DNA from: Catenulispora rubra
Lineage (GTDB): Bacteria; Actinomycetota; Actinomycetes; Streptomycetales; Catenulisporaceae
DNA length: 56,182 bases
Assembly (NCBI RefSeq): GCF_015356825.1
Contig: NZ_JAACYW010000045.1
Location: forward strand, 1-56,182
Direction: 5' to 3'
A program made the translations under genes and the position numbers. The notes beneath the pieces are model-generated. The model saw nothing but the letters and a program-made list of their open reading frames with translations. It searched no databases and was not told the DNA's origin. Below, one piece after another: positions 41,198-49,866 of this stretch. Position 1 is the stretch's first letter. Each line of letters opens with the position of its first letter.

Positions 41198-42108
41198 GCC
41201 AACTCCTTCTCGAATCCCTGCCGCCACGACGGATACCGCAGCTGCCAGCCCAGTTCCCGCTTCGCCTTGGCGTTGGAGAAGCCGCGCCCCTCGACCATCA
41301 TCCCCACCGCCATCTCCCCGGCCAACAGCCGGGCGAGCCACGCCGGCAGCCGCCGCGGCGGCTTGGCCCCCACGCACTGCGCGAGGTACGGCAGCCACTC
41401 GCTCACGGCGGCCGGCTCGTCGTCGACGATGTTGAACACGCCGGTCGCCCGCTGCTCCACCGCCAGCACGGTCGCGGCGGCGGCGTCGTCCAGATGCACC
41501 CACGACGAGTAGCCGGTCCCGCCCCCGATGATCGGGAGCAGCCGCTTACGGACCAACGCGACCTGCTTGTCGTTGGCACCCGGCCCGTAGAACCCGCCGT
41601 AGCGCAGCACGGCGCCGCCGGCTTTGACGACGGCTTCTTCCAAGTGGACCAACGCCTTCGTGCCCTCCGTGACCTCCAGCGGATCGTCCTCGGTCTTGAC
41701 CCGTCCGCCCTGCCGGACCCCGTTGAAACTGCCGTGGCTCTGCGCCACGACGTGACCCACCCCGACCGCCTCGGCCGCAGCCAGCAGATGGTCCATCCCC
41801 TCGGTCCGCAGCCGGTTGGTGGCCGCGAAGAACCGGTCGGCCTTGCGGGGGTTGAGCTTGCCGGCGTGCGTCTGGGACAGTCCGGTCATCTGGTTCACGA
41901 TCACGTCCGGCCGCGCCGTGGCGACTGCCTCACCCACCGACGCCGCGTCCAGGCCGTCCATCACGAGGCCCTCCGCGCCCAGCCGCGTCAGCAGGTCCAG
42001 CTTGGCCGCACCGGTCGTGGTCGCCGTCACCTGATGCCCCCGGGCCACCAACTGCGGCAGCAGCCGCTGCCCCAGTACTCCGGTACCGCCCGCCACGAAT
42101 ACTCGCAT
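41194..42108 (-). CDS. NAD-dependent epimerase/dehydratase
   Basis: A 304-aa extended-SDR protein. The nucleotide-binding loop is VAGGTGVLGQRLLPQL, and a later conserved segment is VLRYGGFYGPGANDK. The usual YxxxK is not obvious (LVHLEEAVVK occupies the region), so catalysis may be altered. AGGAGG lies 8 bases before the ATG. Epimerases are among the oxidoreductase, epimerase and carboxymuconolactone decarboxylase genes commonly linked to ECF41 sigma factors. Here it is cotranscribed and translationally coupled with one. Confidence 0.9.
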   Translation of the reverse strand: MRVFVAGGTGVLGQRLLPQLVARGHQVTATTTGAAKLDLLTRLGAEGLVMDGLDAASVGEAVATARPDVIVNQMTGLSQTHAGKLNPRKADRFFAATNRLRTEGMDHLLAAAEAVGVGHVVAQSHGSFNGVRQGGRVKTEDDPLEVTEGTKALVHLEEAVVKAGGAVLRYGGFYGPGANDKQVALVRKRLLPIIGGGTGYSSWVHLDDAAAATVLAVEQRATGVFNIVDDEPAAVSEWLPYLAQCVGAKPPRRLPAWLARLLAGEMAVGMMVEGRGFSNAKAKRELGWQLRYPSWRQGFEKELA

Positions 42109-42149
42109 GGTGTCACCCTCCTGGTCTCGGACCCTCTCTCACGACCGGA

Positions 42150-42176
42150 GTCGAGATAGCGGCGCCGGTAGTGACA
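42150..42176 (-). promoter_or_regulatory. ECF41-type promoter
   Basis: On the minus strand the sequence reads TGTCACT, then 16 bases, then CGAC. This matches the ECF41 consensus TGTCACA N16 CGTC with one difference in each box. It lies 42 bases upstream of the epimerase start. Confidence 0.7.
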
Positions 42177-42190
42177 TCCCAGACGGAGGT

Positions 42191-43015
42191 TCAGTCGTCG
42201 GCGGCTTCGACCGCGTCGGCGATGGGTTCGAGCCCGGCGATCAGTTCGTCGAGTTCGTCTGGGCTGAGCACGTCGTACGCGGGTGCCGCCAGGTCGTCGG
42301 TGAGGGCTTCGACCAGCTGCCTGGTCGCCCGGCCGCTGTCGGTGAACCCGCCGGCGGCGTCCACCAGGCCGCGCCCGCGAAGGCCGTCGAGGACGGCGGC
42401 CAGCTGTGCCTTGGGCAGGTGGTGCAGCCGGCCGAACTCCTCGGCCCTCATCCCGAGGGCGAGTGCGAGCAGGACGTGGGCCTCGGTGCCGCCGACGCCG
42501 TGGGCCAGGAGGGCGGCGTTGTGGCCGTCCCCGCGATGTTCGCGCAGCAGCGTCGCGGCGTGCCAAAGCCTGGCGATCGGTTCCTCGGGTACGGCGAGCG
42601 TCCGGAGTCCGGCGTACAGGGCCCGGCCCTCGGTCGGCGCGCTGACCGCCGCCCGGGTGGCGAGGTCGGTGATCCGCACCAGATCGGGGGCGTCCGCGAG
42701 CTGTCCGATCCGCTGCCGCAGCGCGGCGGCGCTGCCCCGCTCGCGTACGGCGATGGCCTCCTGCGGGGTGGTCTTGCCCCAGACCCAGGGGATGTGGCGT
42801 GCCACCTCGCCCTCGGCGAAGTTGTAGAAGACCGCGTGTACCACCTCGGCCGGTGCCGACCCCAGCGGCGCCGCCCGGCCCGCGAAGTAGCCGTCCCAGT
42901 AGTTGCGCATGCCCAAGGCCAGGAACCCCTCGTTCGGCACCTCGGAGAAGGTGACGGTGCCGATCGGCTCGATGAGCTCGGACATGCGGTGGATCTTGGT
43001 CTGCGGGTGCGGCAT
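42191..43015 (-). CDS. SCO6745-family protein
   Basis: A 274-aa protein of a family common in actinomycetes and named after SCO6745 (SalK-related). The N-terminal part has LGMRNYWDGYFAGRAAPLG and VVHAVFYNFAEGEVARHIPW, which are diagnostic. The C-terminal half looks like a winged-helix (LPKAQLAAVLDGLRGRGLVD, then DSGRATRQLVEAL). No biochemical role is known to me. ATG 43015 follows AGGAGA. It is monocistronic, bounded upstream by the terminator at 43132-43168. Confidence 0.85.
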   Translation of the reverse strand: MPHPQTKIHRMSELIEPIGTVTFSEVPNEGFLALGMRNYWDGYFAGRAAPLGSAPAEVVHAVFYNFAEGEVARHIPWVWGKTTPQEAIAVRERGSAAALRQRIGQLADAPDLVRITDLATRAAVSAPTEGRALYAGLRTLAVPEEPIARLWHAATLLREHRGDGHNAALLAHGVGGTEAHVLLALALGMRAEEFGRLHHLPKAQLAAVLDGLRGRGLVDAAGGFTDSGRATRQLVEALTDDLAAPAYDVLSPDELDELIAGLEPIADAVEAADD

Positions 43016-43131
43016 CGGTCGTCTCCTGTGGTCCCGGCGCCCTCGCGGGCGGCCTCTCACACAGGCTACGAACGGCGTGGCGCGGATCCGACAACCGCGA
43101 TCGATCGGATTCCGGCGTGGCCGGTCCGGCT

Positions 43132-43168
43132 CGCGGTCTCCGGGATCTTGACTATCCCGGAGACCGCG
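43132..43168 (-). terminator. Terminator after the putative anti-sigma gene
   Basis: A perfect 15-bp stem (CGCGGTCTCCGGGAT and its complement) and a 7-base loop lie 35 bases beyond the end of the gene at 43203. Confidence 0.85.
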
Positions 43169-43202
43169 GGTCGCATGCAGGCTGTGGCCGCGTTCCGTCC
43201 GC

Positions 43203-43889
43203 CTACTCCGGCTGCGGCGGCTGTCCCAGAAGGTTGCCCGCGGCATCGTAGGCCCAGATCTTGACAACGGGCGCCAGTCTCGACGGGGTGGTGCCGGTCG
43301 GCAGGATCGCGTAGTAGCCGACCCAGTCCTTCAGCCCGTCCACTTCGACGATCGTGGCCGTGTAGTGCTTGCCGTCATTGGCGATGACGTCGATCAGGCT
43401 GGGCACCTGGGCACCGTGGAATCCGCCCACGAGGATCATGCCGGCCGGGGTCCAGTCCACGCTCGAAGTGATCGACGGGGAGTGCAGGACGAGGTTGGGG
43501 CCGGCGCCGAACTGCTCGGCCTGGGCGACGGTGAACGAATGGCCGTCGGCGACGATGGTCTGCGTGCTGCTCGTCACGTGCTGGACCGGCGACACGGTGA
43601 GCGCGCCGGCGGACGTCCCCGAACCCGTATGCCCGGCAGAGCCGCTGCCGGCCGTGGTCACCGTGGAGCCCGGCCCACCCGCACCCGCGGACGCGGCCAC
43701 CGTCGTCACGCCGGCCCCGATCGCGATGACCGCCAGCGCGCTGCCCGCGATCCCGAGGGCTCGGGCGCGCGAGCGCCGCCGTACGCCCGCGAGCACGTCG
43801 GCCGGTGAGAACGGCGGGTTCGCCCCCGGCCCCGGTGCCGTGCGGAGGTTCATCAACGTCGTGAGATGTTCTTCGAATTTCTCGTCCAT
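43203..43889 (-). CDS. Putative membrane anti-sigma factor
   Basis: A 228-aa single-pass protein. A cytoplasmic N-terminal part of about 45 residues (MDEKFEEHLTTLMNLRTAPG, then PFSPADVLAGVRRRSRAR) is followed by one TM helix (ALGIAGSALAVIAIGAGVTT) and a Ser/Gly/Thr-rich linker to an extracellular domain with no recognised motif. It follows a SigE-type sigma factor gene in the same direction, so an anti-sigma role is inferred from topology and position. No ZAS (HxxxCxxC) motif is present. Confidence 0.75.
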   Translation of the reverse strand: MDEKFEEHLTTLMNLRTAPGPGANPPFSPADVLAGVRRRSRARALGIAGSALAVIAIGAGVTTVAASAGAGGPGSTVTTAGSGSAGHTGSGTSAGALTVSPVQHVTSSTQTIVADGHSFTVAQAEQFGAGPNLVLHSPSITSSVDWTPAGMILVGGFHGAQVPSLIDVIANDGKHYTATIVEVDGLKDWVGYYAILPTGTTPSRLAPVVKIWAYDAAGNLLGQPPQPE

Positions 43890-43906
43890 GTGTACTCTCC
43901 CTGTAG

Positions 43907-43954
43907 GGATTCGGATAGGGATTCGGACAGTGATTCGGACAGTGATTCGGACTC
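43907..43954. repeat. Four 12-bp tandem repeats spanning the sigma gene stop
   Basis: Units GGATTCGGATAG, GGATTCGGACAG, TGATTCGGACAG and TGATTCGGACTC are adjacent. The last unit includes part of the stop codon of the sigma factor gene (43953-43955). The array fills the spacer before the anti-sigma gene. Confidence 0.85.
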
Positions 43955-44471
43955 ACCCGGCCATCGGCAGCGGTACGAGCTCAGGCATCTCGCGAAGCCG
44001 GTTCAGGGCCCGCGACAACGTGCTCTTCACCGTGCCCACCGCTATCCCGAGCTCGGCGGCGATCGCCGGTTCGGTCAGGTCGCAGTAGAACCGCAGGACC
44101 ACCACCTGGCGTTCACGCCTGGTGAGCGCGGCCAGCGCGGCCAGCATCGCGACCCGCAGCGCGTGGTCGTCGGCCGGGTCGGACCGGTCGGCGGCCTCCG
44201 GCAGCCGCTCGGTCAGCACCTCCCTGGGCCGCTTGCGGCGCCACCAGTCGTTCTGGTGGTTGATCATGACGCGCCGGGTGTAGCCGACGGGGTCGTCGCC
44301 TCCGATCCGCCGCCAATGGGGATAGACCTTGATCAGTGCGGCCTGCACCAGATCAGGCGCGTCGTGGGGGCTGCCGGTCAGCAACTCGGCCACATGGATC
44401 AGCCGCGGCGTGTTGGCCGCCACGAACGCGGTGAACCCGGCGTCGTCGCGCTCCCTTGTCGATTGCCTCAC
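43953..44471 (-). CDS. SigE-family ECF sigma factor
   Basis: A 172-aa sigma factor. Region 2 is AELLTGSPHDAPDLVQAALI with VGYTRRVMINHQNDWWRRKR, and region 4 is LTRRERQVVVLRFYCDLTEP with IAAELGIAVGTVKSTLSRAL. This is the SigE-like group abundant in streptomycetes and relatives. The GTG at 44471 has GGTAGGGG almost adjoining, so the start is uncertain by a few codons. The gene is followed by a tandem repeat and then the putative anti-sigma gene. Confidence 0.93.
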   Translation of the reverse strand: MRQSTRERDDAGFTAFVAANTPRLIHVAELLTGSPHDAPDLVQAALIKVYPHWRRIGGDDPVGYTRRVMINHQNDWWRRKRPREVLTERLPEAADRSDPADDHALRVAMLAALAALTRRERQVVVLRFYCDLTEPAIAAELGIAVGTVKSTLSRALNRLREMPELVPLPMAG

Positions 44472-44525
44472 ACCCCTACCGAACGTGTTCGAGGCGTCGA
44501 AAGGTTCTGTCCGGTCGCAAACCGG

Positions 44526-44915
44526 TCACCGAGCTTGGGACTGCTCGCCGTGGGGCGGGACGGCGGTGGCCACGGCCCAGTCCACCAACGGCAGAAGCAG
44601 GCGGGCCGCCCTGCGTCCCTGCTCCGTCAGGCTGTAGTCGACCCGGGGCGGGACCACCGGATGGGCCTCGCGAGCGACCAGGCCGTCGGCCTCCAGCGTC
44701 CGCAGAGTCTGGGCCAGCATCTTCTCGGTCACGCCGGTGAGCAGACGGCGGATCTCGCCCCAGCGCATCGTGCCGTCGGAGAGCGCGACGAGTACGAGGA
44801 CACCCCACCGGCTGGTCACGCGTTCCAGCAGCGCTCGGGCGGGGCAGTTCGGATCGACGACGCCGCTGAGTCTGCGTTCCGCGACTAAGGGCTCTACCTC
44901 GATACTTTCCCTCAC
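44526..44915 (-). CDS. HxlR-family regulator
   Basis: A 129-aa winged-helix HxlR protein with CPARALLERVTSRWGVLVLVAL, MRWGEIRRLLTGVTEKMLAQTLR and LTEQGRRAARLLLPLVDW. GTG 44915 gives the usual short N-terminus before the conserved cysteine (DPNCPARAL), the redox or electrophile sensor in some HxlR members. It is divergent from the SRPBCC gene. GTACT-tcag-AGT, with GTAC steps around it at 44920-44942, is a plausible operator. Confidence 0.9.
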   Translation of the reverse strand: MRESIEVEPLVAERRLSGVVDPNCPARALLERVTSRWGVLVLVALSDGTMRWGEIRRLLTGVTEKMLAQTLRTLEADGLVAREAHPVVPPRVDYSLTEQGRRAARLLLPLVDWAVATAVPPHGEQSQAR

Positions 44916-44919
44916 GCTA

Positions 44920-44942
44920 GTACCGTACTTCAGAGTGCGTAC
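44920..44942. promoter_or_regulatory. Possible HxlR operator
   Basis: The divergent gap contains GTACT TCAG AGTGC within flanking GTAC words. HxlR sites are often GTAC-type dyads. Confidence 0.4.
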
Positions 44943-45013
44943 CCGTGAACGGGAAAGTCTGGTCGACGTCGCTTGTTGAACGTGGCGTACCTGCCGGCGA
45001 GAAAGGAGCACTC

Positions 45014-45472
45014 GTGTTCTCGAACAGACAGAGTTATGACGTGACGGTGCGATCGAAGGCCCCTGTGCCCGTCATCTGGGCGCTACTGCTGGACGCGGCC
45101 AGCTGGCCGGTCTGGTCGTGTGTCGACAGCCTGGAGCGTGAGCGGTCCGTCGGGCTCGACCCGGAGGGCCGGGACGGCGTCGGTGCGGTTCGCGCGTTCC
45201 GCACCGGGCGAATGGTCACCGGGGAGCGCCTCACGTCGGTGGACTCGGAGAGGCGTCTGGCATATGAGGATGCTTTCAACCCCGTGATGCGCGACTACCA
45301 GGCCGAGATCGAGGTTGAGCCGGCCCCTGATGGAGGCACGTCCGTCCACTGGCATGGCGTCTACTCGACACGCTGGGGGCTCGGCTGGTACATGGGGCCC
45401 TACCTTCAGCGGTACATGCAGAAGATGGCCGACGGCCTCGCGGCCCATGCCGATACGCTCGCCGAACCCTGA
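45014..45472 (+). CDS. SRPBCC-family (polyketide cyclase/dehydrase-like) protein
   Basis: A 152-aa START/Bet v1-like fold protein. Typical parts are APVPVIWALLLDAASWPVWS in the first third and the alternating strands with GTSVHWHGVY near residue 115. It binds a hydrophobic ligand, and the function is unknown. GTG 45014 follows AAGGAG at 5 bases. It is divergent from the HxlR regulator, which probably controls it. Confidence 0.88.
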   Translation: MFSNRQSYDVTVRSKAPVPVIWALLLDAASWPVWSCVDSLERERSVGLDPEGRDGVGAVRAFRTGRMVTGERLTSVDSERRLAYEDAFNPVMRDYQAEIEVEPAPDGGTSVHWHGVYSTRWGLGWYMGPYLQRYMQKMADGLAAHADTLAEP

Positions 45473-45482
45473 CTCGGATCAA

Positions 45483-45502
45483 GGGCCGGATTCATCCGGC
45501 CC
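45483..45502. terminator. Bidirectional hairpin between convergent genes
   Basis: Arms GGGCCGGAT and ATCCGGCCC are separated by 2 bases. It overlaps the MarR stop (45492) and lies 10 bases after the SRPBCC stop. Confidence 0.6.
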
Positions 45503-45938
45503 CGCCGCGGGTCCGGGCGACGAGCCGGGCCTCGATGTTCCGCAGGGTCGAGATCGCGGCGTCGATCTCGTCGGAATCGGCCACCGTCTCTTCGAGAAGG
45601 TGGCTCCAGGCCGTGCGCAGCCGTTGCAGGTTCTCCTGCGCCTTGTCGGTGGGAAAGAGCAGCACGCGCCGCGCGTCCTGGCGATCGACGTCGCGTCGCA
45701 CATAGCCCGCCGTCTCCAGGTTCCGCACCGCGCGGCTGAAGTTGCTGGAGATCAGCTGGGTGGCCTCGGCCGCCGCGCTGGCCGTGGTGCCCGGGTGCCG
45801 GTCGATGTAGCGCATCACCGCCCCCTCCATCGGCGTCCCCGACTCCGCCGCGGCCTCCTTGGACGCCTGGATGTGGCGGCCCACCGCCAGAATCAGGTCG
45901 GCGAGCTCGAACAGCCGCGAAGTCTGCTCCTCGTCCAT
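45492..45938 (-). CDS. MarR-family regulator
   Basis: A 148-aa MarR protein. The winged helix is MEGAVMRYIDRHPGTTASAA, AEATQLISSNFSRAVRNLET, AGYVRRDVDRQDARRVLLFPT. It is divergent from an amidohydrolase gene. Two related dyads built on CTGTCAATTGACAG lie in the gap and are probably its operators. Confidence 0.92.
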   Translation of the reverse strand: MDEEQTSRLFELADLILAVGRHIQASKEAAAESGTPMEGAVMRYIDRHPGTTASAAAEATQLISSNFSRAVRNLETAGYVRRDVDRQDARRVLLFPTDKAQENLQRLRTAWSHLLEETVADSDEIDAAISTLRNIEARLVARTRGGAG

Positions 45939-45970
45939 CCGCCCGGACCTCCGTCATCGCCGCGTGATTG

Positions 45971-46023
45971 CTATCAATTGACAGCGAATTCTGCCGCGCG
46001 CTAGCTTTGCTGTCAATCGATAA
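45971..46023. promoter_or_regulatory. Paired MarR-type operators
   Basis: CTATCAATTGACAG (45971-45984) and CTGTCAATCGATAA (46010-46023) are near-palindromes of one consensus in opposite orientation. They lie between the divergent MarR and amidohydrolase genes. Confidence 0.7.
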
Positions 46024-46081
46024 GCATCGAAGCGAGTGGCTGTCGAACCAGCCGCCGGCGCCGATGGAAAGGGCGACCACC

Positions 46082-47056
46082 ATGACTCTCATCGCCATCG
46101 AAGAACACTGGATCATGCCGGAGCTCACCTCCGCCCTCAAAGCCCTGCCCCGGCCGGACGAGAGCCTCGCCTTCAACGAGATGGCCGACCACCGGCAGCG
46201 GCTGGAGGACCTGGGGGACGGCCGGATCGCCGCGATGGACGAGCAGGGCATCGACGTCTCGATCCTGGCCCTGACCCCGCCCGGGACGCATCCGCTGCCG
46301 CCCGATCAGGCCCTGCGGCTGAGCCGCGCCGCCAACGACACGGCCATCGAGGCCGTCGCCAAGCACCCGACCCGGCTCCGGGCGTTGTCGACCCTGCCGA
46401 TGTCCGCCCCCGAGCACGTCGCCGACGAACTCGCCCGCGCCGCCGGACAGGGCCACGTCGGCACCATGGTCTACGGCCGCTGCGGCGAGCGCTTCCTCGA
46501 CGATCCGGTCTACGAGGACTTCTTCACCGCCGCCGCGCACCTCCGTCAGCCGGTCTTCATCCACCCCCAGATCCCCTCCGACGCCGTCCGCGACGCCTCC
46601 TACCGCGGCTTCGACGCCCTCACCGACCTCGGCCTGGCCACCTTCGGATGGGGCTGGCACCTCGACACCGCCACCGCCGCCCTCCGGCTCATCCTGTCCG
46701 GCACCTTCGACCGGAACCCGGAGCTGCAGATCGTGCTCGGCCACTGGGGCGAGATGCTCCTGTTCTGGCTCGACCGCGCCGACAGCCTCGCGCGCATCGC
46801 CGGCTTGCAACACCCCGTCACGCACTACATCCGCACGAACTTCCACATCACCGCCTCCGGCATGCTCAACCCGGCGCTCCTGCAGCACGCCCTGTCGGTC
46901 ACCACCATCGACCGGCTCACCTTCTCCACCGACTACCCCTTCCAACACCCCACCCGGGACGAGATCACCACGTTCCTCACCCACTTCGCCACCGACGAGG
47001 ACCGGCAGAAGTTCACCGCCACCAACGCGGCAACCCTCTACGGACTCGAACTCTGA
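46082..47056 (+). CDS. Amidohydrolase 2 family (ACMSD/gamma-resorcylate decarboxylase-like)
   Basis: A 324-aa metal-dependent amidohydrolase-fold protein. It starts IAIEEHW, the altered first metal motif of the gamma-resorcylate decarboxylase group. It continues with PVFIHPQ, VLGHWGEMLLFWLDR (His) and the metal-site Asp in STDYPFQHP. The likely reaction is non-oxidative decarboxylation or hydrolysis of an aromatic acid. ATG 46082 follows GGAAAGGG. It is under the divergent MarR regulator, consistent with induction by an aromatic compound. Its stop lies in a 12-bp tandem array. Confidence 0.9.
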   Translation: MTLIAIEEHWIMPELTSALKALPRPDESLAFNEMADHRQRLEDLGDGRIAAMDEQGIDVSILALTPPGTHPLPPDQALRLSRAANDTAIEAVAKHPTRLRALSTLPMSAPEHVADELARAAGQGHVGTMVYGRCGERFLDDPVYEDFFTAAAHLRQPVFIHPQIPSDAVRDASYRGFDALTDLGLATFGWGWHLDTATAALRLILSGTFDRNPELQIVLGHWGEMLLFWLDRADSLARIAGLQHPVTHYIRTNFHITASGMLNPALLQHALSVTTIDRLTFSTDYPFQHPTRDEITTFLTHFATDEDRQKFTATNAATLYGLEL

Positions 47057-47120
47057 CTCGAACTCTGACTCGAACTCTGACTCGAACTCTGACTCGAACT
47101 CTGACCGGAACTCTGACCGG
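47043..47120. repeat. Tandem 12-bp repeats spanning the amidohydrolase stop codon
   Basis: Five perfect GACTCGAACTCT units (47043-47102), one GACCGGAACTCT variant and a half unit. The first junction contains the TGA stop (47054-47056). Every unit can be read as LEL followed by a stop. Confidence 0.9.
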
Positions 47121-47172
47121 TGCGAAACGTTGATCTACGTGTGTCGGGGATGCCCCGGCGGTAGGGAGGATA

Positions 47173-49866
47173 GTGCGCGTGCGCAGACGGACGTTGGCAT
47201 GGGGCGCCGCCGTGGGGGTGGCCGCCGTCATCGGCGCATCGCTTCTGGCGGCCGCCGGCTCGAGCGCGCCGGTGCGCACCGAAGTCCTCAGGATCACCGG
47301 GACGCCGGACCCGGACGGCTCACCGGTGACCCTGGACGCGACCCTGTACCTGCCCGCTGGAGCCTCGGCGGGCAAGCCCGCCCCGGCCGTCGTCCTGGCC
47401 CACGGATTCGGCGGCAGCAAGACCGACGAGGACGCGGACGCGCGCTACCTGGCGCAACACGGCTATGTCGCGCTCGCCTACTCGGCGCGGGGATTCGGCG
47501 CCTCCGGCGGGCACATCGCCGTGGACTCGCCCGACTACGAGGTGCGCGACGCCTCGAAGATCGTCGACCTGCTCGCCACCCTGCCCGCGGTCCTGCGGGA
47601 CGGCCCCGGCGACCCGCAGGTCGGATTCACCGGCCCGTCCTACGGCGGCGCACTGACGCTGCTCGCGGCCGGCTACGACCACCGCATCGACGCGATCGCA
47701 CCGCTGATCACCTGGAACGACCTGAACCAGGCGCTGTTCCCGCAATCGGCGACGGGCCCGGGAGCCACGGACGCCGGAGTGTTCAAGAAGCTGTGGTCCG
47801 GGGAGTTCTTCGGCTCCGGCAGCGCGCCGGCCCCCGGGCAGGCGCCGACGGTCTGCGGCCGGTTCACCAGCGCGGCCTGCGCGGCGTTTCAGCGAAGCGC
47901 GGCGACCGGCGACGCCTCACCGTCGCTGCGCGCGCTGCTCGCCGCGTCCAGCCCGGCCGCGGTGACCTCGCGGATCAAGGCGCCGACGCTGGTGGTCCAG
48001 GGTGAGAACGACTCGCTGTTCCCGCTCGGCGAAGGCGACGCCAACGCCCGCCAGATCGCGGCGACCGGCACGCCCGTCAAGGAGGTCTGGTACAGCGGCG
48101 GCCACGACAGCTCCTCGGACGTCGAGTCCGGACGTCTCCGGGCACTGACGCTGTCCTGGTTCGACCGCTACCTCAAGCACGACGGCTCCGCGCAGAACAC
48201 CGCGTTCGAGTTCACGCGCACCGGGACCTCGCTCTCGGTCCAGAACTCCGCGCCGCGCTCCTCGGTGGTGACCGCCTCCGGACCGGCGACGACGACCTCC
48301 GTTCCGCTGAGCGGCCCGGAGCAGACCGTCGTCTCGCCGGCCGGGGGAAACCCGTCGGAGATCACCAGCCTGCCCGGACTCGGCGCGGTGCTCTCCCAGC
48401 TCGGCCCCGCCGCGAACCTGCCCGCCCCGGCCGGACAGCAGGCGGTCTTCGCCGGTCCCACCCTGGACCGGACAGTCCACCTCGTCGGCGCGCCGACCGT
48501 CTCGCTCACCGTCGCCACCGACGCGCCCGACGCGACCCTGTTCGCAAAGCTCTACGACACCGCCACGGACGGCTCGGGAACGGTCCTGCCGAACCAGCTC
48601 CTCGCACCGATCCGTGTGGCCGGGTCCCCCTCCGGCACCACGGTCCGGGTCACGCTGCCGGAGGTCGTGCACGATTTCGCCGCCGGCCACCGACTGACGC
48701 TGGTCGTCTCCACCACCGATCTGGCGTATCAGACCCCTGCCACAGCCCGCACCTACCGCGTCGCACTCGCCGACGGCGGCAAGCTCACGGTCCCCTCGGT
48801 GGCGGGCAGGGCCACCGGCGGCGGCTCGGTGACGGTCTGGGTGCTCGGCGCCGCCACCGCACTCGCCGTCGGCGGCGTCATGGCCGTCGCCGCACTCTGG
48901 TACGTCCGTCGCCGCAACCAGGCCCGCGACGCCGACGTCGATCCGCAGCTGGCCGACGTCCCGGTCGTCCTGTCCCATCTCGGCAAGGCCTACGGCGACG
49001 GTTTCCGCGCCGTCACCGACCTGTCCCTGCGCGTCGAGCGCGGCCAGGTCCTGGGCCTGCTCGGCCCCAACGGCGCCGGCAAGACGACGGCGCTGCGCAT
49101 GCTCATGGGCCTGATCCACCCCACCGAGGGCGAGATCCGGGTGTTCGGCCACCGGATCACCCCGGGCGCGCCGGTGCTGTCCCGGATCGGCGCGTTCATC
49201 GAAGGACCCGGATTCCTGCCGCACCTGTCCGGCCGGGAGAACCTCGAACTGGCCTGGGCCGCCACCGGACGCCCGGCCGGCGACGCCGACCTGGACGCCG
49301 CCCTGGAACTGGCCGGGCTGGGGGAGAGCGTCGAACGCAAGGTCAAGGCCTACAGCCAGGGCATGCGCCAGCGCCTCGCCGTCGCGCAGGCCATGCTCGG
49401 GCTGCCCGATCTGCTGGTCCTGGACGAACCGACCAACGGCCTGGACCCGCCGCAGATCCGCGAGATGCGCGACGCGCTGCGCCGCTACGCCGCCACCGGA
49501 CGCACCGTCGTCGTCTCCAGCCACCTGCTCGCCGAGGTCGAGCAGACCTGCACGCACGCCGTGGTCATGGCCCGCGGGCGGCTGCTGGCGCAGGGGTCGG
49601 TCGAGCAGCTGCTGGTCGCCGCCGCCTCGGTCGCCGTCGACGTCGGCGCGGGACAGTCGCAGCGGGCGGAGAAGGTGCTGGCGGGCCTGCCGGGCGTGAG
49701 CGAGGTGTCCGCCGACGGCGACCGGCTCACCGTCCGGCTGGAGGGCGTCCGGCCCGCGGCCGCCGTCGCGGCGCTCGTCGGCGCGGGCCTGGCGGTCGAC
49801 CGCATCGCGCCGCACAACCGGCTCGAAGACGTGTTCCTGAACCTGTTGGAGGGCGACCGTGTCTGA
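47173..49866 (+). CDS. Fusion of secreted-type alpha/beta hydrolase (CocE/NonD-like) and ABC ATPase
   Basis: An 897-aa chimera. The N-terminal signal or anchor helix (TLAWGAAVGVAAVIGASLLA) is followed by an alpha/beta hydrolase with oxyanion segment VLAHGFGGSKTDEDAD, nucleophile in GPSYGGALTLL, the acid in QGENDSLFP and His in SGGHDSS. Next is a beta-sandwich like the C-domain of X-Pro dipeptidases, a TM helix near residues 555-580, and a complete ABC ATPase (Walker A GPNGAGKTTALR, signature YSQGMRQRLAVAQAM, Walker B LLVLDEPTNGLD). This topology puts the hydrolase outside and the ATPase inside. The downstream permease overlaps by 8 bases. Start GTG 47173 or 47179; GGGAGG favours the second. 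Confidence 0.9.
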   Translation: MRVRRRTLAWGAAVGVAAVIGASLLAAAGSSAPVRTEVLRITGTPDPDGSPVTLDATLYLPAGASAGKPAPAVVLAHGFGGSKTDEDADARYLAQHGYVALAYSARGFGASGGHIAVDSPDYEVRDASKIVDLLATLPAVLRDGPGDPQVGFTGPSYGGALTLLAAGYDHRIDAIAPLITWNDLNQALFPQSATGPGATDAGVFKKLWSGEFFGSGSAPAPGQAPTVCGRFTSAACAAFQRSAATGDASPSLRALLAASSPAAVTSRIKAPTLVVQGENDSLFPLGEGDANARQIAATGTPVKEVWYSGGHDSSSDVESGRLRALTLSWFDRYLKHDGSAQNTAFEFTRTGTSLSVQNSAPRSSVVTASGPATTTSVPLSGPEQTVVSPAGGNPSEITSLPGLGAVLSQLGPAANLPAPAGQQAVFAGPTLDRTVHLVGAPTVSLTVATDAPDATLFAKLYDTATDGSGTVLPNQLLAPIRVAGSPSGTTVRVTLPEVVHDFAAGHRLTLVVSTTDLAYQTPATARTYRVALADGGKLTVPSVAGRATGGGSVTVWVLGAATALAVGGVMAVAALWYVRRRNQARDADVDPQLADVPVVLSHLGKAYGDGFRAVTDLSLRVERGQVLGLLGPNGAGKTTALRMLMGLIHPTEGEIRVFGHRITPGAPVLSRIGAFIEGPGFLPHLSGRENLELAWAATGRPAGDADLDAALELAGLGESVERKVKAYSQGMRQRLAVAQAMLGLPDLLVLDEPTNGLDPPQIREMRDALRRYAATGRTVVVSSHLLAEVEQTCTHAVVMARGRLLAQGSVEQLLVAAASVAVDVGAGQSQRAEKVLAGLPGVSEVSADGDRLTVRLEGVRPAAAVAALVGAGLAVDRIAPHNRLEDVFLNLLEGDRV

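Noticed and set aside
47043..47120. The 12-bp array as a CRISPR or iteron origin
   Set aside because: Units are adjacent without spacers and begin inside a coding sequence. No cas or rep gene is nearby.
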